NCBI GenBank assembly: GCA_902760755.1
Contig: CACWHK010000011.1
Coordinates: forward strand, 1-56,780
From: an uncultured Lachnospiraceae bacterium
GTDB taxonomy: Bacteria > Bacillota > Clostridia > Lachnospirales > Lachnospiraceae
Length of the DNA: 56,780 nucleotides
Reading direction: 5' to 3'
Part shown: one piece after another, positions 52,663-56,780 of the stretch
Position numbering within the stretch: the first letter of the stretch is position 1
Layout of the letters: each line of letters starts with the position of its first letter
Program-made: the position numbers and the translations under genes
Notes under the pieces: generated by a model
Told to the model about the DNA's origin: nothing
The model's input: only the letters and a program-made list of their open reading frames with translations
Databases searched by the model: none

Positions 52663-52697
52663 GTCATCCTGAGGAAGCGGAGCGACCGAAGGATCCC
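52663..52697 (+). repeat. Partial GTCATCCTGAG repeat
   Basis: GTCATCCTGAGGAAGCGGAG(CGACCGAAGGATCC) follows the permease stop directly. It is half of the full palindrome. Confidence 0.75.
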
Positions 52698-52723
52698 ATC
52701 ACTCGAATGAAAAGAGGTTTCGT

Positions 52724-53497
52724 ATGGAAAGCATCCTCACAACCAACAGCATATATCGTTCCTTCCCCGTGGGCGGAGGCGAGCTGACCGTGCTTACGGA
52801 CATCAATATCGAGATGCCGAAGGGGAAGCTCATCATCATCAAGGGACGGTCCGGTTCCGGCAAGACCACGCTGCTGAACATCCTCAGTGCGCTGGATCCC
52901 GCATCCTCCGGGGAGGTTTACTTCCGTGCGCGTAAGGCTAAGAAGGGCAGGAAGGCCCGGGCAGCCGCGAAGCAGGAAGAGACTTCCGACGACGCTTCCG
53001 TAGACACGGTTCCCGAGGAAGAGGAGTATGAGACCATTGCGTATTCGAAGCTTTCGGATGCGGAACGGGATCGCCTGCGTCGCTTCCATATGGGCTTTGT
53101 GTTCCAGTCGGTGGCACTGATCCCCATCATGACGGCCTACGAAAATGTGGATTTCGGTCTTCGGACTGCAGGCTTTCAGGGAGACCGGGATGAGCGGATC
53201 AGGGAATCTCTCGCATCCGTGGGTCTGGCAGAGCGTATGAAGCATATGCCCTCCCAGCTGTCCGGTGGTGAGCAGCAGAGAGTTGCCATCGCACGGGCCA
53301 TGGCGCACCGGCCGGAGATCATTTTCGCAGATGAGCCCACGGGCGCACTGGACACGGCAGCAGGACTGGCTGTCACCCAGCTCTTTAAGGATATGGCGGA
53401 GCGGGAAGGAATTACCATTGTTATGACGACCCACGACCCGGGGTTGATGGAACTGGGGGATGTGGTATATGAGATAGAGGACGGCCAGATTGGCTAA
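52724..53497 (+). CDS. ABC transporter ATP-binding protein with a charged insert
   Basis: 257 residues. Walker A IKGRSGSGKTTLLN (about 44-57), Q loop FVFQSVAL, signature LSGGEQQRVAIARAM, Walker B EIIFADEPTGALD and the H loop VMTTHD. It belongs to the LolD/MacB ATPase group. About 45 residues between Walker A and the Q loop are extra: a basic stretch (RKAKKGRKARAAAKQ), then an acidic one (TVPEEEEYE). This lies where other members have a short turn. The start has AAAGAGGTTTCGT upstream. Confidence 0.92.
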   Translation: MESILTTNSIYRSFPVGGGELTVLTDINIEMPKGKLIIIKGRSGSGKTTLLNILSALDPASSGEVYFRARKAKKGRKARAAAKQEETSDDASVDTVPEEEEYETIAYSKLSDAERDRLRRFHMGFVFQSVALIPIMTAYENVDFGLRTAGFQGDRDERIRESLASVGLAERMKHMPSQLSGGEQQRVAIARAMAHRPEIIFADEPTGALDTAAGLAVTQLFKDMAEREGITIVMTTHDPGLMELGDVVYEIEDGQIG

Positions 53498-53514
53498 GAT
53501 ACAGGGAGTACCTC

Positions 53515-54321
53515 ATGGAAAAACATGACTTTACAATTGAAGAAGAGAAGGCTGTTGCCCTGCAAAACGAATCGACTGCAGAAGCTGTTTTGCTGACGGA
53601 ACCGGTGCCGGATTCCGGGCAGCCGGAGGAGAACTCCAACGTCCTCATTGACTGCGACGGCCTGGTGAAGATCTACAAGACCGACGATCTGGAGGTCATG
53701 GCGCTGCAGGGACTGGATCTTACTATCGAGCGCGGCGAGCTGCTTGCAATCATCGGAAAGTCCGGCAGCGGTAAGTCCACCCTTCTGAATATCATCGGAG
53801 GACTGGAGCGCCCCAGCGCGGGAAAGATCACATTTGACGGGATCAGTCTGTCCGAGCTTTCGGAGAAACAGATGATGGAATATCGTGAGAAGCGGGTAGG
53901 CTTCGTATGGCAGAAGAGTGCCGAGAATCTGCTGCCGTACCTTACGGCGGTTCAGAATGTGGAAATGCCTCTCATGTTCTCGCGTCTTTCAAAGAAGCAG
54001 AAGCGGGAGAAGGCCATGGAGATGCTTCGGCAGGTGGGTATGGATCACCGGGCAGACAGCTTTCCGCGGATGCTCTCCGGTGGTGAGCAGCAGAGAGTTG
54101 CCATCGCGCTTTCTCTGATGCAGGACCCGGATCTCATCCTGGCGGATGAGCCCACCGGTGCGGTAGATTCCAAGACCTCTGCCATGATCCAGGATCTGTT
54201 CCGGAAGCTGAACAGGGAGAAGGGCGTTACGGTCATCATCGTAACCCATGATATCAGTCTGGCAAACAAGGTAGACCGCGTAGTCATGATCTCCGACGGC
54301 AAGATCAGCAGCGAGTCATGA
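53515..54321 (+). CDS. ABC transporter ATP-binding protein, C-terminal extension split off
   Basis: 268 residues as written. An unusual N-terminal acidic arm (about 1-42) comes before the ATPase domain: Walker A AIIGKSGSGKSTLLN, Q loop GFVWQKSAENLLP, signature MLSGGEQQRVAIALSL, Walker B DLILADEPTGAVD and H loop IVTHD. A 32-bp tandem duplication (54284-54347) shifts the frame just after VVMISDGKISSE, so it stops at 54321. With one copy removed it would encode about 361 residues ending in an AbrB-like domain. The ATPase core is complete, so it probably still functions. Confidence 0.88.
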   Translation: MEKHDFTIEEEKAVALQNESTAEAVLLTEPVPDSGQPEENSNVLIDCDGLVKIYKTDDLEVMALQGLDLTIERGELLAIIGKSGSGKSTLLNIIGGLERPSAGKITFDGISLSELSEKQMMEYREKRVGFVWQKSAENLLPYLTAVQNVEMPLMFSRLSKKQKREKAMEMLRQVGMDHRADSFPRMLSGGEQQRVAIALSLMQDPDLILADEPTGAVDSKTSAMIQDLFRKLNREKGVTVIIVTHDISLANKVDRVVMISDGKISSES

Positions 54322-54347
54322 TCTCCGACGGCAAGATCAGCAGCGAG
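54284..54347 (+). repeat. 32-bp perfect tandem duplication
   Basis: Units 54284-54315 and 54316-54347 are identical, starting TCATGATCTCCGACGGC. The period of 32 changes the frame, creating TGA overlapped by an ATG (ATGA, 54318-54321). Confidence 0.97.
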
Positions 54348-54632
54348 CGTGTCATCAAGGATTCCTACAAGGAGCAGATCGACGCCCTCTCCAAGCGAAG
54401 CGTGAAGGAGATCGCTGAGGGTGCCCTCTTTGCGGACGGACAGGAAGTGAGTGCAGAGGAAGCAAAGGAGCTTGCCGAGCAGGGCACCGACGAGACCCAC
54501 GAGGAATATGTGATCATGGACCGTGCAGGCCGGCTGCAGCTCTCCAAGGATTTAAGAGAGCAGGTAGGCATCGACGGCAACCGCGTAAAGCTGGAGGTCG
54601 TGGACGGGAAGATCGTCATTTCGAAAGACTGA
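54318..54632 (+). CDS. AbrB/SpoVT-like domain, detached C-terminus of the second ATPase
   Basis: 104 residues from ATG 54318, which overlaps the preceding stop as ATGA, so ribosomes could restart here. A helical linker (EQIDALSKRSVKEIAEGALF) leads to EYVIMDRAGRLQLSKDLREQ and RVKLEVVDGKIVISK, the pattern of the AbrB/SpoVT swapped-hairpin fold. In the undamaged form it would be fused to the ATPase. AbrB folds usually bind DNA as dimers, but here dimerisation of the transporter is as likely. A ribosome site is not obvious. Confidence 0.7.
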   Translation: MISDGKISSERVIKDSYKEQIDALSKRSVKEIAEGALFADGQEVSAEEAKELAEQGTDETHEEYVIMDRAGRLQLSKDLREQVGIDGNRVKLEVVDGKIVISKD

Positions 54633-54634
54633 GA

Positions 54635-54710
54635 GGAGACAGGGGACGGTTCTCTGTCTCCTTTTGTTTGACCCGAAAGGCAGGGAGACAGAGAACCGTC
54701 CCCTGTCTCC
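54635..54710. repeat. Perfect 27-bp inverted repeat (mobile-repeat-like, terminator-like)
   Basis: GGAGACAGGGGACGGTTCTC(TGTCTCC) at 54635-54661 is fully complementary to 54684-54710 with a 22-nt spacer. Each arm also folds alone (GGAGACAG/CTGTCTCC). It lies between convergent genes. Repeats with GGGACGGTTCTCTGTCTCC-type ends are common in Clostridia and resemble REP-type elements (from memory, not checked). Confidence 0.85.
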
Positions 54711-54723
54711 CCTGCCCGGAGCG

Positions 54724-54918
54724 TTATTCTTCCCAGAACAGCTCATCCAGTGTTTTCCCCAGCACCTTGCAGATGGCGCGGCAGAGGTTGATGGTGGGGT
54801 TGTAGTCTCCCTTCTCGATGGCGTTGATGGTCTGTCTCGAGACGCCCACCTTCTTCGCCAGATCCTCCTGCGAGAGATCCAGTGCGGCGCGGGCGGATTT
54901 CAGTTTCAGATTCTTCAT
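54724..54918 (-). CDS. Xre/Cro-type transcriptional regulator
   Basis: 64 residues, nearly all helix-turn-helix: LKSARAALDLSQEDLAKKVG, then VSRQTINAIEKGDYNPTI and LCRAICKVLGKTLDELFWEE. This small family commonly controls an adjacent membrane-protein gene. Its ATG overlaps the stop of the upstream membrane gene as ATGA, so the two are translated together. Confidence 0.93.
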   Translation of the reverse strand: MKNLKLKSARAALDLSQEDLAKKVGVSRQTINAIEKGDYNPTINLCRAICKVLGKTLDELFWEE

Positions 54919-56012
54919 GCTGCATCCTCCTCGTCCGCTTTTGCGTTATGGCGTGATACGATGCTCTGGATCAGGCCGGCCACAAGGATCACGAAGGCCA
55001 TGACAGCGCACATCAGGTTGAGCATGCCATTCGACACCCGTCCGGTCGAATCATAGAGGCCTTCGGACAGGACTCTCGGAAGCCCGAGGATCAGATTGAT
55101 GACACCGATGGCACCGATGATCGCCATTTCCGCACCCCGTTTCTCATTGAGGGCGATATAGCAGTCGTGCCAGAGACTGTAAATCACATAGACGATGATG
55201 CCGAGCAGGATACTTCCGGTGTAAAAAATCGTTACATTTCTCGCAGGCAGATCCTCGAGAAGATCGATAAACAGGGTTGCTCCGACTGCAACCAGAGTGG
55301 TAAAGAACGCGTATCTGTAGCCACGTCCCTGCTCCAGTTCCTGCCGTTCATCATAGCGGGGAAGCGCAAGCCCCTTTTTCTTTACGATGGTCAGGAGGCT
55401 GAGCAGGATGAGACAAGCTCCGAGAACGATCCCGCAAAGGCCAAGCATGTTTGTGGCACTGGCAGGGGTCATACTGTCGGCGTGCAGGAAGTATTCCATG
55501 GTCCAGGTTCCGTCCTTCGGAAGCTTCTCGAATTGATACTGCTCCGTCAGCGGTTCCACCATATTCTTGGCACAGAGCCATGTGGCTGCAAAGCTTTGGA
55601 AATCCTTTCTCGTGGTCATGTACCAGTAATCCAGATGATAGTTTCCTGCCGTAAGCTCCAGCTCAGGACTGACATCTCCTGCGAGGCCGCCGGAGGAGTA
55701 GATCAGCTTCCCCTGCTCATCTGTCAGGACGCAGCAAGTGACAAAGCCCACATCGCCTTCGGTCACGTCCTTCGTATCCTTTCCGGAGGGATTCCAGGAA
55801 AGGTGAAGGGTGTACGTTCCGGCTTTCTCCACGGTGAAATTCCCGTAGGTTGCATCCTTATTTGCAACACCGTTTTGCACGGAAATGTCCCAGGACCAGT
55901 TGGACTTCCACTCCAGTCCTCCCGAACTGCCGGAACCCATAAGAACAAAGCCGGTTATTAAAAGGACGATTCCCAAAAGAAATGCTGTGATACTGAATGT
56001 GTTTTTGTTCAT
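54915..56012 (-). CDS. Multi-pass membrane protein co-operonic with the Xre regulator
   Basis: 365 residues. One N-terminal membrane segment (about 7-25), an outside beta-rich domain (about 30-180; KAGTYTLHLSWNPSG), a second segment (about 188-210), a cytoplasmic YDERQELEQGRGYRYAFFT motif, and four further segments. The YDERQ...G..YA motif is common in small Clostridial membrane proteins encoded beside HTH genes; function unknown. The start has AAAAGGAGAACC upstream and a consensus promoter further up. Confidence 0.8.
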   Translation of the reverse strand: MNKNTFSITAFLLGIVLLITGFVLMGSGSSGGLEWKSNWSWDISVQNGVANKDATYGNFTVEKAGTYTLHLSWNPSGKDTKDVTEGDVGFVTCCVLTDEQGKLIYSSGGLAGDVSPELELTAGNYHLDYWYMTTRKDFQSFAATWLCAKNMVEPLTEQYQFEKLPKDGTWTMEYFLHADSMTPASATNMLGLCGIVLGACLILLSLLTIVKKKGLALPRYDERQELEQGRGYRYAFFTTLVAVGATLFIDLLEDLPARNVTIFYTGSILLGIIVYVIYSLWHDCYIALNEKRGAEMAIIGAIGVINLILGLPRVLSEGLYDSTGRVSNGMLNLMCAVMAFVILVAGLIQSIVSRHNAKADEEDAA

Positions 56013-56067
56013 GGCGGTTCTCCTTTTATAAAATTCCTTCTCGTTATTTTCATATCACTTTGATCGC

Positions 56068-56096
56068 ATCCTATCACCTGTTTTACAAAATGTCAA
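56068..56096 (-). promoter_or_regulatory. Promoter for the membrane protein-Xre operon
   Basis: Minus strand TTGACA (56096-56091), a 17-bp spacer, TAGGAT (56073-56068). Confidence 0.8.
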
Positions 56097-56110
56097 GTAT
56101 ATATTACATA

Positions 56111-56140
56111 TTGTCGAAAAAAATTTGATTTCGATAGAAT
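56111..56140 (+). promoter_or_regulatory. Probable promoter for the last ABC ATPase
   Basis: TTGTCG (56111-56116), an 18-bp spacer, TAGAAT (56135-56140), in an A+T-rich divergent intergenic region. Confidence 0.45.
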
Positions 56141-56210
56141 TTACAATTCTTTACCTTTTCTTAACCCCCCTCTGATAGAGTAGAAGCATCAAAGAGATAA
56201 GGAGCAGCGT

Positions 56211-56780
56211 ATGAAGGTAATTGAGCTATCCAATATCAATAAAGATTACGGCAGGAGTCATGTGCTGGAACGCGTCACCTTCTCGGTGGAGAAGGGGCAT
56301 ATCGTCGGACTGATCGGTCCCAACGGGGCAGGTAAGACCACGATCATGCGGATCATCGGCGGGCTGACGCACCCGACCTCCGGAACGGTCCGGCTGTTTG
56401 AACACGAGGAACAGCTGGATAAGTACCGTGACCGCATCAGCTTCATGATCGAGAATCCGATCATCGACGGGTCACTTACCGCAAGAGAGAATATGGAATA
56501 TGTCAGGCTGGTACGGGGCGTGGCGGATCGGTCCCGGTGTGAAATCCTGCTGAAATATGTAGGGCTTGCGGATACGGGAAAGAAGACGGCGAAGCATTTT
56601 TCCCTGGGAATGAAGCAGCGTCTCGGGATCGGCATGGCCCTGCTTCCGGACCCGGAGGTACTGGTACTGGACGAGCCGGTGAACGGACTGGATCCGGAAG
56701 GAATCGTAGAGGTGCGGCACATTTTAAAGGACCTCTGTGAGAAGGGAGGGAAGACCATCATCATTTCCAGTCACCTCTTG
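56211..56780 (+). CDS. BcrA-type ABC transporter ATP-binding protein (3' truncated by window edge)
   Basis: 190 residues visible; the frame is open at the end. Walker A LIGPNGAGKTTIMRI (about 36-50), Q-loop region SFMIENPIIDGSLTARENM, signature HFSLGMKQRLGIGMAL, Walker B VLVLDEPVNGLDPEG and the H loop IISSHLL. The SFMIENP and LGMKQRLGIG pattern is typical of the bacitracin/lantibiotic-immunity group (BcrA, LanF). A permease is expected right after the window. AAGGAGCAG precedes the ATG. It diverges from the membrane protein-Xre operon, which may regulate it (inference). Confidence 0.92.
   Translation, partial: MKVIELSNINKDYGRSHVLERVTFSVEKGHIVGLIGPNGAGKTTIMRIIGGLTHPTSGTVRLFEHEEQLDKYRDRISFMIENPIIDGSLTARENMEYVRLVRGVADRSRCEILLKYVGLADTGKKTAKHFSLGMKQRLGIGMALLPDPEVLVLDEPVNGLDPEGIVEVRHILKDLCEKGGKTIIISSHLL

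Noticed and set aside
1-56780. CRISPR array, rRNA operon, prophage or integrase genes
   Set aside because: No regularly spaced short repeats, no rRNA-like sequence, and no integrase, transposase or phage structural protein is recognisable in either strand.

Overview
The window reads as a Gram-positive, low-to-mid-GC Firmicute, most likely a gut or rumen Clostridium relative of the Lachnospiraceae type. This is inferred from strong GGAGG ribosome sites, single-membrane lipoproteins and adaptor-type ABC exporters, YczE, CmpB and DUF3783 family genes, HD-GYP proteins and the mnmE-mnmG pair. No rRNA or species marker is present, so the placement stops there.

Layout. (1) Bases 1-9950 are visibly more A+T-rich and look like an accessory, defence-type island: the end of an SNF2-family helicase, a sacsin-like GHKL ATPase, a PC4/YdbC ssDNA-binding protein, a UvrD-type helicase, several unknown small proteins, and a gene cassette bounded by an 82-bp direct repeat. 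(2) 10040-29866 is a housekeeping block: broken low-MW phosphatase, YczE, glycerate kinase, ArsC/Spx-like protein, DUF3783, MnmE, MnmG, a DEDDh exonuclease, MATE transporter, Dus, CaCA exchanger, DAHP synthase, ACT protein, C39-like protein, asparaginase, GH3, a CmpB-like membrane protein, tRNA-Gly and PlsC. (3) 29875-36119 has tRNA-Ser, an orphan type IV pilin-like protein and two HD-GYP proteins. (4) 36224-54632 holds an envelope module: three paralogous lipoproteins with a shared VTDYGG motif and a GH51 enzyme among them, a two-component system with a small exported protein, and an operon of two adaptor lipoproteins, one FtsX-type permease and two ABC ATPases. (5) The end has an Xre-type regulator with a membrane protein, and a divergent BcrA-type ABC ATPase that runs off the window.

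Four things stand out. First, two roughly 170-nt intergenic elements (21886-22059 and 47052-47217) fold into the same multi-stem architecture with compensatory base changes, which points to a structured RNA or a structured mobile repeat. Second, four promoters (36224, 40961, 45921 forward, 45915 reverse) carry an 11-bp-periodic direct repeat of GATACATTTC-like half-sites, each with the -10 hexamer exactly 26 bp from the start of the first half-site. This predicts a regulon for the PhoB/OmpR-type response regulator encoded here, including its own operon. Third, exact or nearly exact short tandem duplications are unusually common (11, 58, 21, 134 and 32 bp); three of them shift reading frames (sacsin-like ATPase, phosphatase, second ABC ATPase). 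Fourth, a GTCATYCTGAG palindromic repeat that otherwise lies between genes is inserted in frame in mnmG.

Functions are assigned from recognisable motifs in the translated sequence only; no database search was possible.
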